Assembly (NCBI RefSeq): GCF_014649655.1
Contig: NZ_BMTL01000017.1
Coordinates: 62,001 to 126,000, forward strand
Direction: 5' to 3'
Source of the DNA: Streptomyces humidus
GTDB taxonomy: Bacteria > Actinomycetota > Actinomycetes > Streptomycetales > Streptomycetaceae
Length of the DNA stretch: 64,000 nt
Program-made: the position numbers and the translations under genes
The notes under the pieces: model-generated
Seen by the model: only the letters and a program-made list of their open reading frames with translations
What the model was told of the DNA's origin: nothing
The model's database searches: none
Shown: positions 8,642 to 16,893 of the stretch, piece by piece
Layout of the letters: the number at the start of each line of letters is the position of its first letter
Numbering within the stretch: the first letter of the stretch is position 1

Positions 8642-9315
8642 TGAGGGGCGTCCAGGCGGTAGCCGACGCCGCGCACCGTGCGGATGAGGACGGGGGACGA
8701 CGGCACGTCCTCCACCTTGGCCCGCAGCCGCTGGACACAGGCGTCCACCAACCGCGAGTCGCCCAGGTAGTCGTGCTCCCACACCAGCCGAAGCAACTGC
8801 TGCCGGGACAGCGCCTGGCCGGGCCGCCGGCTCAGTTCGAGCAGCAGCCGCAGCTCGGTCGGGGTGAGCTGGAGGTCCTCGCCGTTCTTCGTGACCGTCA
8901 TCGCCGCACGGTCGATGACGAGACTGCCGAACGTCGCCGAGTCGTTCGACTCGCGCTCCCCGCGTCGCAGCACGGCCCGGATCCGGGCGTCCAGCACCCG
9001 GCCCTGCACGGGCTTGACGACGTAGTCGTCGGCGCCGGACTCCAGCCCGACGACCACGTCGATGTCGTCGCTGCGCGCGGTGAGCAGGATGATCGGCAAC
9101 TGGTCGGTGCGCCGGATGCGACGGCACACCTCGAAACCGTCGATGCCGGGCAGCATCACGTCCAGAACGATCAGATCCGGCCGTTGCTCGCGCAGCAGCT
9201 TCAGACCGTCCTCACCGCTCGCAGCGGTCGCCACCCGGTGTCCCTGGCGCGTCAGTGAGAGCTCCAGGGCCGTACGGATGGCGTCGTCGTCCTCGATCAG
9301 CAACAGGGAAGGCAC
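8638..9315 (-). CDS. afsQ1: Response regulator AfsQ1 (OmpR family)
   Basis: A 225-residue response regulator. The receiver domain (residues 1-115) has the acidic pocket IEDDDA, the phospho-acceptor Asp52 in LDVMLPG, Thr in LLTAR, and Lys in DDYVVKP. The C-terminal OmpR/PhoB winged helix runs from about 125 to 225 (LTPTELRLLLEL, LVDACVQRLRAKVE, VRGVGYRL). The GTG at 9315 gives the standard length. It is the first gene of the afsQ1-afsQ2-lipoprotein operon. It is known to bind direct repeats of GTnAC spaced by 6 bp, and such a site lies upstream of the divergent sigQ. Confidence 0.94.
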   Translation of the reverse strand: MPSLLLIEDDDAIRTALELSLTRQGHRVATAASGEDGLKLLREQRPDLIVLDVMLPGIDGFEVCRRIRRTDQLPIILLTARSDDIDVVVGLESGADDYVVKPVQGRVLDARIRAVLRRGERESNDSATFGSLVIDRAAMTVTKNGEDLQLTPTELRLLLELSRRPGQALSRQQLLRLVWEHDYLGDSRLVDACVQRLRAKVEDVPSSPVLIRTVRGVGYRLDAPQ

Positions 9316-9936
9316 AGGCTCATTCTGGCCCATGAGGGGCCTGTCGTTCGACCTGCGGGGCAGGGCCGGTCCGGGCGCGGACACCGGAGCGGGGTGGTTT
9401 CGGCGGCGCGCGCGGCGCGCGGCGGGGCGGCCGCGTCCCGCGCCGGCCCGCCACGCGACCCCGCGCCCAGCCGCTCCCGACCTCGCTGACCTGCGCTTCC
9501 CCGGAGCCCGGCGAGCATCTCGCGGGCCCGCGGACCCCGCTGCCCGGCCGGATCCGACCACACCGGCCGTCCCTCGCCTTCCGGCGTCGGACGGCCTGGC
9601 CGGGCCCGCCGGAACCCGCACAGCACGCGGCCGTCCTCGTCGAACACGTCCGGTTCCGGCTCGGCCGCGCGTGCGGGGGCGGGCGCGCGAGACCGGTGAG
9701 GAGGGCCGCCGACCACCTGCGAGGACCACGCCGACCGCCGTGCCGCGCAGGGCTGTGGACGATCCCTGCGTCTGCGGTGACAGGCCCCTGTGACAGGTCT
9801 GTGACAGTCGGCGGACACGGCGATGAAGTGGCCCCGGCAGTCTTTTGGTCACCAGGCAGGGCGACGCCGGACAGCACGGCGAAGCCCGGCCGACGCAGGA
9901 GAACGAACACCGTAAGTCCACGACGGGGGGCGCGAG
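9316..9936. other. 621-bp divergent control region between afsQ1 and sigQ
   Basis: No gene is supported. The part nearest afsQ1 is extremely GC-rich and unstructured. The AfsQ1-type half-sites lie about 130-160 bp before sigQ. Open frames here on the minus strand have no family resemblance and overlap each other. Confidence 0.6.
9777..9805 (+). promoter_or_regulatory. AfsQ1 binding site upstream of sigQ
   Basis: Three direct GTGAC half-sites occur at 9777-9781, 9790-9794 and 9801-9805. The last two are separated by exactly 6 bp (GTGACAGGTCTGTGAC), matching the published AfsQ1 consensus GTnAC-n6-GTnAC. The first is spaced by 8 bp and may be an auxiliary site. The position is consistent with activation of sigQ. 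Confidence 0.82.
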
Positions 9937-10680
9937 ATGAACACGCTGCACGGTATGAGCACCAGCGCAGTCGCGGTCGTCACGCGTCTGCACGACGTGA
10001 ACCGGGGTTCCGAGAAGTCCGGCGCGGTGACCGCTCGGGGGTGCGGTCGTGGCGCCGGGCGTCAGCACACCGCCTTCATGACGGTGGTCGACGCGGGGGA
10101 ACAGGCGGCTCACGGGGGAGCCGCGTACGGGGAGGACACGGGGGAGCGTCGCTCGCTGACGGAGGCGGAGTTCACCGCCTACGTCCAGGAGCGCCGCGCC
10201 TCCCTGTACGCCACCGCCTACCACCTCACCGGCGACCGTTTCGAGGCCGAGGACCTGCTGCAGAGCGCCCTGTTCTCTACCTACCGGGCATGGGAGCGCA
10301 TCAGCGACAAGGCCGCGGTCGGCGGATACCTCCGCCGGACGATGACCAACCTGCACATCAGCGCGTGGCGCCGCCGCAAGCTGAACGAGTACCCGACCGA
10401 GGAGCTGCCGGAGACGGCCGGCGACACGGACGCGATGCGCGGCACGGAGCTGCGCGCGGTCCTGTGGCAGGCGCTGGCCCGGCTGCCCGAACTCCAGCGG
10501 ACGATGCTGGTCCTGCGCTACTACGAGGGCCGCACCGACCCGGAGATCGCGGAGATCCTCGGCATCAGTGTCGGCACGGTGAAGTCCAGCATCTGGCGCT
10601 CGCTGCGCCGGCTGCGCGAGGACGAGGTCCTCAGCTTCGGCCGTGACGAGGAAGACGCCTTCGGGGAGCTTGTCGCCTGA
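9937..10680 (+). CDS. sigQ: ECF-like RNA polymerase sigma factor SigQ
   Basis: A 247-residue sigma factor of the SigE-like group. Region 2 covers about 75-140 (LYATAYHLTGDRFEAEDLLQ, AVGGYLRRTMTNLHISAWRRR) and region 4 about 165-225 (LARLPELQRTMLVLRYYEG, then the helix-turn-helix ending GISVGTVKSSIWRSLRRL). Roughly 70 N-terminal residues have no clear domain, so a start further inside is possible. I keep the ATG at 9937 because GGGGGGCGCGAG precedes it directly. It is divergent from afsQ1 and in S. coelicolor is a target of AfsQ1. No anti-sigma gene is adjacent. Confidence 0.88.
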   Translation: MNTLHGMSTSAVAVVTRLHDVNRGSEKSGAVTARGCGRGAGRQHTAFMTVVDAGEQAAHGGAAYGEDTGERRSLTEAEFTAYVQERRASLYATAYHLTGDRFEAEDLLQSALFSTYRAWERISDKAAVGGYLRRTMTNLHISAWRRRKLNEYPTEELPETAGDTDAMRGTELRAVLWQALARLPELQRTMLVLRYYEGRTDPEIAEILGISVGTVKSSIWRSLRRLREDEVLSFGRDEEDAFGELVA

Positions 10681-10685
10681 GGGTG

Positions 10686-10893
10686 AACGGGGGAAGGGCC
10701 GGCTGCGCTCGGCGGAGCCGGTGAACGGGGGAAGCACGGGGGAGCGGTACCGGGGGACCCGACGGGGGACGTCGGGGGACTTCGGGGGAGCGGTACCGCG
10801 CGAGCACGGGGAAGCACCACCCGGGGGGTGGACGGGGGAGCAAGGGGAAGCACGGGGGAACGCGGGGGAGCGGGACCGGAGGGCCGGGGGGTC
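10686..10893 (+). repeat. G-tract array (G-quadruplex-prone) downstream of sigQ
   Basis: At least twelve runs of five or more G occur in about 200 bp, mostly as GGGGGA repeats, with a 16-bp motif (CGGGGGAGCGGTACCG) occurring at 10737 and 10783. The four runs at 10752-10788 have loops of 7, 5 and 5 nt, a canonical intramolecular G-quadruplex pattern on the sigQ-sense strand. The array fills most of the gap between the convergent sigQ and uridine-kinase-like genes. Confidence 0.8.
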
Positions 10894-10950
10894 CGTCCAG
10901 TCCCGCTTCTTCGTGTGCGCCCCTTCTTCCCGTGCCGGACCAAAAGGGCT

Positions 10951-11592
10951 TCAGACGGCCGTGCGCGCCGTCAGGGCCCGGTCGTCGCCCGACGCCGCGG
11001 CGGCCAGCCGGTCCATCGCCTCGTCACGGTCGCAGGCGTACGCGCCGAGTGCGGTCTGGCGGGCCACGATGGAGCGTTCCGTCCGCATCAGACGCCAGCC
11101 GCGGCGCAGCAGGAAGGGCACCGACTTGCGGCCCTCCTTCAGATCGCGCAGGAAGCGGCGGCGGAAGGTCCTCACCGGGCCGCGGCTCAGACACAGCGCG
11201 TCGGCCAGGACGCCCAGCTCCCGGCAGCGGTTCACGATCTCGGCGGCGAAGATGCCCTCCGCGACGAACAGCGGCGTCCGCCCGATCCCGAACTCCTCCT
11301 CGCCCGTGCGGGCGCTGAGCGAGATGTCGTACACGGGAACGTGCGTACGGCCCGTGCCGCACAGTTCCACGATCGCGGCGACGGCCGCCTCCGCGTCCCA
11401 TGAGCCGGGGTGGTCCCAGTCGATGTCGGAACTCCCCGCGACCAGCGGCAGGGTGGGGTCCTCCCCCTCCTTGTAGAAGTCGTCGAGCCGGAGCACCGGG
11501 AGGCCGCAGCGGGCGGCGAGCAGGGACTTGCCGGAGCCGGAAGGGCCGCAGAGCAGCACGACTCGCGTGGGTATGGGCGGAGGGGAGGTCAC
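10951..11592 (-). CDS. Uridine kinase-like P-loop protein
   Basis: About 213 residues with a Walker A motif at the N-terminus (LLCGPSGSGKS), LRLDDFYKEG, the DWDHP motif of the uridine kinase/phosphoribulokinase family, and FVAEGIFAAE. Uridine kinase phosphorylates uridine or cytidine to the monophosphate, so it fits the nucleoside-salvage theme of the region. I start at the GTG 14 codons before the P-loop. A further in-frame ATG at 11661 is possible. Neither has a good ribosome binding site. The CTACGCGCGTAG palindrome found before the other nucleoside genes is absent here. Confidence 0.8.
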   Translation of the reverse strand: MTSPPPIPTRVVLLCGPSGSGKSLLAARCGLPVLRLDDFYKEGEDPTLPLVAGSSDIDWDHPGSWDAEAAVAAIVELCGTGRTHVPVYDISLSARTGEEEFGIGRTPLFVAEGIFAAEIVNRCRELGVLADALCLSRGPVRTFRRRFLRDLKEGRKSVPFLLRRGWRLMRTERSIVARQTALGAYACDRDEAMDRLAAAASGDDRALTARTAV

Positions 11593-11721
11593 GGGACACC
11601 AGTGTGAGGCATCCCCCGGGCCGTCAACGACCCCGCGGGTCGGCTTTGATGCGCGCGTCACACCTCAACTACCCTTCGTGGCGACACGATCACCTTGCGC
11701 AGCAGAAGAAGGCGGCAACCG

Positions 11722-12126
11722 ATGGCCCGACATGCTTCCCCCCAGTCCCCCACCGGCCGGCGCGCCCTCGCCGCCCTCGCGACCGCCGGAGTGGCGCTGG
11801 GCGCGGGCGCCGGAAGCGCGGCGGCGGCCGGCGAGCCCGCCGCCGGCGTGGCGCGCACGAGTCCCTCCTCGGCCGGCCGGATCGACCCGCAGGCCGGTCT
11901 GCAGGGCGCGCTGGGCTCCCTGTCCTACGCGACCGGCACGCTGGCCGGCCTCAAGCCCAACCCGCTGGCGGGCACCGGCGTGGACCCTCTCGACAACGGC
12001 GTCGGCACCCAGCTCGCCGACTTCCGGCCGCTGACGTCCCGGATGCTGACCGGCCCGGTGGCGCAGGCGCAGTCGATCGGGTCGATCCCGGTGGTGGGCG
12101 ACGTCACGAAGCTGCTCGGCGGCTGA
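11722..12126 (+). CDS. Small secreted protein of unknown function
   Basis: A 134-residue exported protein. The signal peptide is long (ALAALATAGVALGAGAGSAAAA) and the mature part is Ala/Gly/Leu-rich with GVGTQLADFRPLTSRMLTGPV near its C-terminus, a motif I associate with a conserved Streptomyces family that databases sometimes mislabel as ATP-binding; no nucleotide-binding motif is visible. The ATG at 11722 follows AGAAGG. Composition resembles the protein at 4905-5258. A perfect hairpin terminator follows. Confidence 0.78.
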   Translation: MARHASPQSPTGRRALAALATAGVALGAGAGSAAAAGEPAAGVARTSPSSAGRIDPQAGLQGALGSLSYATGTLAGLKPNPLAGTGVDPLDNGVGTQLADFRPLTSRMLTGPVAQAQSIGSIPVVGDVTKLLGG

Positions 12127-12151
12127 CCCCGGCCGAGGTGCGGAGATCGCT

Positions 12152-12182
12152 GAAGGGGGTCGCGACGCGAGCGACCCCCTTC
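12152..12182 (+). terminator. Hairpin terminator
   Basis: A perfect 12-bp stem (GAAGGGGGTCGC at 12152-12163 pairing with 12171-12182), a 7-nt loop and a T-containing tail, 26 bp after the secreted-protein stop. Confidence 0.85.
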
Positions 12183-12400
12183 GTCGTTCAGGGGTTCGGC
12201 CGCGGTGGGGGTGGCGACAAGGCTGATTTGTTCCGCAGAGAGGGGCGGAACGCTTGCCGACTGCCGGGACAGCCTCGTCGGCGATGCCCGCCGAACACGG
12301 AGGGGGCGCCAGGACGGCCTTCGACCGACAGGCGGTGGAGAGCGAGTGGCCCCGGCGAAAGCCGCGGGCCACTCGCGTGGACCTGCACCGAGCCGCTCGA

Positions 12401-13288
12401 TCAGTAGGCGGAGCCCGACGCGCCCAGCGAACCCGTCGGGTGCCAGACCGTCTTCGTCTCCAGGAAGGCCGTCATGCGGTCGGTTCCCGGGGTCGCCGAC
12501 CAGTCGTCCACAGGCTGTGGACGAAGGACGCGCTTGAGGTTGTCGGCCGCCGCGATCTCCAGCTCCTTCGCCAGCGCCTCGTCGGCGCCCGCGAGGTCGA
12601 TCGCGTTGACGTCCCTGTGCGCGGCCAGCGGCGCCGCGATCTCCGCCGTGCGGCCCGAGAGGACGTTGACGACGCCGCCGGGGACGTCCGAGGTGGCCAG
12701 CACCTCGGCGAGGGAGAGGGCCGGGAGGGGGGCCTTCTCGCTCGCGATCACGACGGCCGTGTTGCCTGTGGCGATCACCGGGGCGAGCACCGACACCAGG
12801 CCCAGGAAGGACGACTCCTGCGGCGCGAGGACCGCGACCACGCCCGTGGGCTCGGGGGAGGAGAGGTTGAAGTACGGCCCGGCGACCGGGTTGCCGCCGC
12901 CCACCACCTGGGCGATCTTGTCGGTCCAGCCCGCGTACCAGACCCAGCGGTCGATCGTCGCCTCGACCTGCTCGGCGGCCTTCGACTTCGACAGGCCCTC
13001 GGCGTCGGCGACCTCGCGGACGAACTGGACCCTGCGGCCCTCCAGCATCTCCGCGACGCGGTAGAGGACCTGGCCCCTGTTGTACGCCGTCGCCCCGGCC
13101 CAGCCGCCGAACGCCTTGCGCGCCGCGACGACCGCGTCACGGGCGTCCTTGCGGGACGCCTGCGGCGCGTTGGCCAGCCATTTGCCCTCGGAGTCCGTCA
13201 CCTCGTACACCCGGCCGCTCTCGGAACGCGGGAACTTCCCGCCGACGTACAGCTTGTAGGTCTTCAGCACGGAAAGTCGGTCAGACAT
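12401..13288 (-). CDS. Half-length, catalytically empty aldehyde dehydrogenase paralogue
   Basis: A 295-residue protein matching the N-terminal/NAD-binding half of aldehyde dehydrogenases (KLYVGGKFPRSESGR, ARKAFGGW, WVWYAGWTDK, APVIATGNTAVV). It stops before the catalytic domain: there is no ELGGK glutamate motif and no GQxC cysteine motif. A complete enzyme has about 480-500 residues. The end (FLETKTVWHPTGS) looks like a natural C-terminus, not a frameshift. Its ATG overlaps the stop of the complete ALDH by 8 bp. In ALDH16 enzymes a second, non-catalytic ALDH-like domain is fused behind the active one; here the same pair appears as separate genes. A structural partner role is inference. Confidence 0.85.
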   Translation of the reverse strand: MSDRLSVLKTYKLYVGGKFPRSESGRVYEVTDSEGKWLANAPQASRKDARDAVVAARKAFGGWAGATAYNRGQVLYRVAEMLEGRRVQFVREVADAEGLSKSKAAEQVEATIDRWVWYAGWTDKIAQVVGGGNPVAGPYFNLSSPEPTGVVAVLAPQESSFLGLVSVLAPVIATGNTAVVIASEKAPLPALSLAEVLATSDVPGGVVNVLSGRTAEIAAPLAAHRDVNAIDLAGADEALAKELEIAAADNLKRVLRPQPVDDWSATPGTDRMTAFLETKTVWHPTGSLGASGSAY

Positions 13289-14744
13289 CGAGGTACGCCT
13301 CCAGGCCGTGGCGGCCGCCCTCGCGGCCGAACCCCGACTCCTTGTAGCCGCCGAACGGCGAGGTGGGGTCGAACTTGTTGAACGTGTTGGACCAGACGAC
13401 ACCGGCCCGGAGCCTGTTCGCGACGGCGAGGATCCGGGAGCCCTTCTCCGTCCAGATGCCCGCCGACAGTCCGTACGGCGTGTTGTTGGCCTTGGCGACG
13501 GCCTCGTCCGGGGTGCGGAAGGTGAGGACCGACAGCACCGGGCCGAAGATCTCGTCCCGGGCGACGGTGTGCGCCTGGGTGACGTTCGTGAACAGCGTCG
13601 GCGCGAACCAGTAGCCGGAGGCGGGCAGTTCGCAGGCCGGGGACCAGCGCTCGACGCCCTCCGCCTCGCCCTGCTCGACGAGCGTCGTGATGCGCGCCAG
13701 CTGCTCGGCGGAGTTGATCGCGCCGATGTCGGTGTTCTTGTCGAGCGGGTCGCCGAGGCGCAGCGTCGACAGGCGGCGCTTGAGCGACTCCAGCAGCTCC
13801 TCCTCGATCGACTCCTGGACGAGGAGACGGCTGCCTGCGCAGCAGACCTGCCCCTGGTTGAAGAAGATGCCGCTGACGATGCCCTCGACGGCCTGGTCGA
13901 TCGGGGCGTCGTCGAAGACGATGTTCGCGCCCTTGCCGCCCAGTTCGAGGGTGAGCTTCTTGCGGCTGCCCGCGACCGTGCGCGCGATCTCCTTGCCGAC
14001 GGCGGTGGAGCCGGTGAAGGCCACCTTGTTCACGTCGGGGTGGGCGACGAGCGCCGCGCCCGCGTCGCCGTAGCCGGGGATGATGTTGACGACGCCCTTC
14101 GGCAGTCCCGCCTGACGGCAGATGTCCGCGAAGAACAGCGCGGACAGAGGGGTCGTCTCGGCGGGCTTGAGCACCACCGTGTTGCCCGTGGCCAGCGCCG
14201 GGGCGATCTTCCACGCCAGCATCAGCAGCGGGAAGTTCCAGGGGATGACCTGGCCGGCGACGCCCAGCGGCTTCGGCGAGGAGCCGAACCCGGCGTGGTC
14301 CAGCTTGTCGGCCCAGCCCGCGTAGTAGAAGAAGTGCGCGGCGACCAGGGGGAGGTCGGCGTCGCGCGTCTCCCTGATCGGCTTGCCGTTGTCCAGTGTC
14401 TCCAGGACGGCCAGCTCGCGCGAGCGCTCCTGGATGAGGCGGGCGATGCGGAAGAGGTACTTCGCGCGCTCGGCGCCCGGCAGCGCGGACCACTTCTCGA
14501 AGGCCTTGCGGGCGGCCCGCACGGCACGGTCGACGTCCGCCTCGCCCGCCCGGGCGATCTCGGAGAGGACCTCCTCGGTGGACGGCGAGACGGTCTTGAA
14601 GACCCGGCCGTCGGCCGCCTCGGTGAACTCGCCGTCGATGAAGAGGCCGTAGGAGGGCGCGATGTCGACGACCGAGCGGGACTCGGGGGCCGGTGCGTAC
14701 TCGAAAGCGGAGGTGAATGCGGAAGTCGTGGTTTCCATGTTCAT
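13281..14744 (-). CDS. Aldehyde dehydrogenase (NAD-dependent, complete)
   Basis: A 487-residue aldehyde dehydrogenase with all catalytic elements: the oxyanion Asn in IPWNFPLLM, NAD-binding FTGSTAVGKEIA, general base Glu in LELGGKGANIVF, and nucleophile Cys301 in NQGQVCCAGSR. It oxidises an aldehyde to the acid with NAD+. It begins 6 bp after deoC, whose product acetaldehyde is the obvious substrate in context, giving acetate. This assignment is from context. Translation could start at Met1 or Met3. It overlaps the downstream half-ALDH gene by 8 bp. Confidence 0.92.
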   Translation of the reverse strand: MNMETTTSAFTSAFEYAPAPESRSVVDIAPSYGLFIDGEFTEAADGRVFKTVSPSTEEVLSEIARAGEADVDRAVRAARKAFEKWSALPGAERAKYLFRIARLIQERSRELAVLETLDNGKPIRETRDADLPLVAAHFFYYAGWADKLDHAGFGSSPKPLGVAGQVIPWNFPLLMLAWKIAPALATGNTVVLKPAETTPLSALFFADICRQAGLPKGVVNIIPGYGDAGAALVAHPDVNKVAFTGSTAVGKEIARTVAGSRKKLTLELGGKGANIVFDDAPIDQAVEGIVSGIFFNQGQVCCAGSRLLVQESIEEELLESLKRRLSTLRLGDPLDKNTDIGAINSAEQLARITTLVEQGEAEGVERWSPACELPASGYWFAPTLFTNVTQAHTVARDEIFGPVLSVLTFRTPDEAVAKANNTPYGLSAGIWTEKGSRILAVANRLRAGVVWSNTFNKFDPTSPFGGYKESGFGREGGRHGLEAYLDV

Positions 14745-14750
14745 GGGGTC

Positions 14751-15710
14751 TCAGTCCACCGTCACGTAGTCGGGGCCGGAGTAGCGTCCGGTGGCCAGCT
14801 TCTGACGCTGCATCAGCAGGTCGTTCAGGAGCGAGGAGGCGCCGAAGCGGAACCAGTGGTTGTCCAGCCAGTCCCCGCCCGCGGTCTCGTTGACCAGCAC
14901 GAGGAACTTGATCGCGTCCTTGCTGGTGCGGATGCCGCCGGCGGGCTTCACGCCGACCTGGACGCCGGTCCGGTCGCGGAAGTCGCGCACGGCCTCCAGC
15001 ATCAGCAGGGTGTTGGCGGGGGTGGCGTTCACGGCGACCTTGCCGGTGGACGTCTTGATGAAGTCCGCCCCGGCCAGCATGCCGAGCCAGCTCGCCCGCC
15101 GGATGTTGTCGTACGTCGACAGCTCGCCCGTCTCGAAGATGACCTTGAGGCGGGCCGCCCCGGAGGCCTCCTTCACGGCGACGATCTCGTCGTACACCTT
15201 CAGGTACCTGCCCGCGAGGAAGGCCCCGCGGTCGATGACCATGTCGATCTCGTCGGCGCCGGCGGCGACCGCGTCACGCACGTCGGCCAGTTTCACGTCG
15301 AGGGCGGCGCGGCCGGCCGGGAACGCGGTGGCCACCGAGGCGACCTTGACGCCGGAACCGGCGACGGCCTCCTTGGCGACGGCCACCATGTCGGGGTAGA
15401 CGCAGACCGCGGCCGTGCCGGGGGCCGTGCGGTCGGTCGGGTCCGGGCGGACCGCCTTGGCGCCGAGCGCCCGGACCTTGCCCGGGGTGTCCGCGCCTTC
15501 CAGCGTCGTCAGGTCGACCATCGAGATGGCGAGGTCGATGGCGTACGCCTTCGCGGTCGTCTTGATGGAACGGGTGCCGAGCGCGGCGGCGCGCGCCTCC
15601 AGGCCGACCGCGTCGACGCCGGGCAGCCCGTGGAGGAAGCGGCGCAGCGTGCTGTCGGACGAGGTGACGTCCAAGAGGGCGCGGGCCGCGCTGGGTGCAT
15701 TGGTGGGCAT
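14751..15710 (-). CDS. deoC: Deoxyribose-phosphate aldolase
   Basis: A 319-residue class I aldolase splitting 2-deoxyribose 5-phosphate into acetaldehyde and glyceraldehyde 3-phosphate. The TIM-barrel core carries Schiff-base Lys candidates in ADFIKTSTGK and VGVKPAGGIR, plus ADEIDMVIDRGAF. The length exceeds the short E. coli-type (about 250) and fits the longer form found in many bacteria and in eukaryotes. The ATG at 15710 follows the palindrome by 19 bp; a longer frame would include the palindrome itself and is rejected. It is the first gene of the deoC-ALDH-half-ALDH operon. Confidence 0.94.
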   Translation of the reverse strand: MPTNAPSAARALLDVTSSDSTLRRFLHGLPGVDAVGLEARAAALGTRSIKTTAKAYAIDLAISMVDLTTLEGADTPGKVRALGAKAVRPDPTDRTAPGTAAVCVYPDMVAVAKEAVAGSGVKVASVATAFPAGRAALDVKLADVRDAVAAGADEIDMVIDRGAFLAGRYLKVYDEIVAVKEASGAARLKVIFETGELSTYDNIRRASWLGMLAGADFIKTSTGKVAVNATPANTLLMLEAVRDFRDRTGVQVGVKPAGGIRTSKDAIKFLVLVNETAGGDWLDNHWFRFGASSLLNDLLMQRQKLATGRYSGPDYVTVD

Positions 15711-15729
15711 GGTCACCAGACGAGCATAT

Positions 15730-15741
15730 CTACGCGCGTAG
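15730..15741. promoter_or_regulatory. Palindrome CTACGCGCGTAG upstream of deoC
   Basis: Identical to the sites before add and the purine nucleoside phosphorylase gene, and 19 bp from the deoC ATG. On the deoC strand its last three bases merge into TAGATAT, a possible -10 element, so binding would block the promoter. Confidence 0.7.
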
Positions 15742-15833
15742 CGGGTGTACACCCCCGGGAGTCGTCCCGGCCCTCGTCCGGCGCCGGGGCTCCGCGTGGG
15801 AGCGGGCGGCGGGCGTCGGGCAGAATCGGGGAC

Positions 15834-16541
15834 ATGACGAGCCCGGAAGACCAGTCACCAGAGCCGCGGCCCTCGGGGCCTCCGGAGCCCTCGGGCCCGG
15901 AGATCAGGGACCGTGTGTACCGGTCGTCCGCGGGCATCGCCGGCGGTGTGCTGCTGCTCGCGCTCGTCGGCTGGCTCGGCATCGACGCGATCGTCGCGGG
16001 CGAGGGGCGCACGCCGTGGCTGGCGCTCGCCACGATGATCCTTCTCGTTCCGCTGATCGTCGCCCTGACCCTGCGGCCCGCCGTGTACGCCGGTCAGGAA
16101 CGGCTGCGGGTGCGCAACCCCTTCCGGGTGATCGTGCTGCCCTGGGGGCAGATCGCCACGCTCCGGTCCGGTTACTCCAACGAGGTCCTGACCGTGGCGG
16201 GGGCGAAGTTCCAGCTGTGGTCCATCCCCGTCTCGCTGCGGGCCCGCAAACGGGCGAACCGCCGGGAGTCGCGCGCGGCGGCCGGGCAGGACGGCCGCGG
16301 CGGCCGGGCCGCCGGACTCGGCGCGTTCGGGGGCGGCCTCGGGCGCGGGGGCGCCGCTTCCGCGGACGGCTCCGCGCGCGCCGCCGCCGACCGTGCCATG
16401 GCCGATCTGCGCGAGCTGTGGGAGGTGCGCGAGAAGGAGGAGAGCGCGCAGGGCGAGGTGAGCGTCCGCTGGGCGTGGGAGATCCTCGGCCCGGCCGCGG
16501 CGGGGGCCGTCGTGCTGGCGATCCTGCTGGCCGCGGGCTGA
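15834..16541 (+). CDS. PH-domain-like membrane protein
   Basis: A 235-residue protein. A Pro-rich N-terminus is followed by two hydrophobic helices (about 35-55 and 62-80), a bacterial PH-like (bPH) segment with LRVRNPFRVIVLPWGQI, a Gly/Ala/Arg-rich linker, and a C-terminal helix near 215-233. Such proteins are widespread in actinobacteria and uncharacterised. The gene is divergent from deoC and starts after GGGGAC. No link to nucleoside metabolism is evident. Confidence 0.75.
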   Translation: MTSPEDQSPEPRPSGPPEPSGPEIRDRVYRSSAGIAGGVLLLALVGWLGIDAIVAGEGRTPWLALATMILLVPLIVALTLRPAVYAGQERLRVRNPFRVIVLPWGQIATLRSGYSNEVLTVAGAKFQLWSIPVSLRARKRANRRESRAAAGQDGRGGRAAGLGAFGGGLGRGGAASADGSARAAADRAMADLRELWEVREKEESAQGEVSVRWAWEILGPAAAGAVVLAILLAAG

Positions 16542-16893
16542 GTCAGGGCTGCCGGGCGGGGGCGGTGGCCGGGCGGTCGGCTGCGGCGTCCGTCACCGGC
16601 GGACGGCGGCGGCAGACTGCGGTGGTGGCGGACTGCGGTGGCGGTCGGGACGGCCGTCCGCTCCGGAGCCGTCGGCGCGCCGGCCCGGATGTGGGCGGGG
16701 CGTGACGCGGCAGCCACGGCGTCGGCGCCGTTGCCGCACCGTTGCCCCGCAGCCGCACCTTGGCCGCGCCGCAGCCGCCGCACTGCCGTAGCCCCGTCGT
16801 AGCCGCCGCGCCGCCGTGGCACCGGAGCAGCGGGCCGCCGCCGGTATCGACGCCGCCGCCGGTCTCGGTGACGGTGTCGGTGTCGTGCCTGAG
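16542..16893. other. 352-bp intergenic stretch, no gene seen
   Basis: It lies between the convergent PH-domain and DUF899 genes. The content is GC-rich low-complexity sequence (repeated GGTGGCGG and CGCCGCCG runs). I see no hairpin strong enough to call as a terminator and no supported coding frame. Confidence 0.5.

Noticed and set aside
9297..9910. Open frames of 173 and 196 codons on the minus strand in the afsQ1-sigQ gap
   Set aside because: They overlap each other and the AfsQ1 sites, have no family resemblance or ribosome binding site, and are Arg/Pro-rich as expected of GC-driven open frames.
11640..11680. Possible fourth nucleoside palindrome before the uridine-kinase-like gene
   Set aside because: The sequence ATGCGCGCGTCA matches poorly and is not symmetric in the conserved way.
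13308..15833. Plus-strand open frame of over 800 codons antisense to the ALDH and deoC genes
   Set aside because: It is a shadow of the minus-strand genes in high-GC DNA; only its last 235 codons (PH-domain protein) are real.
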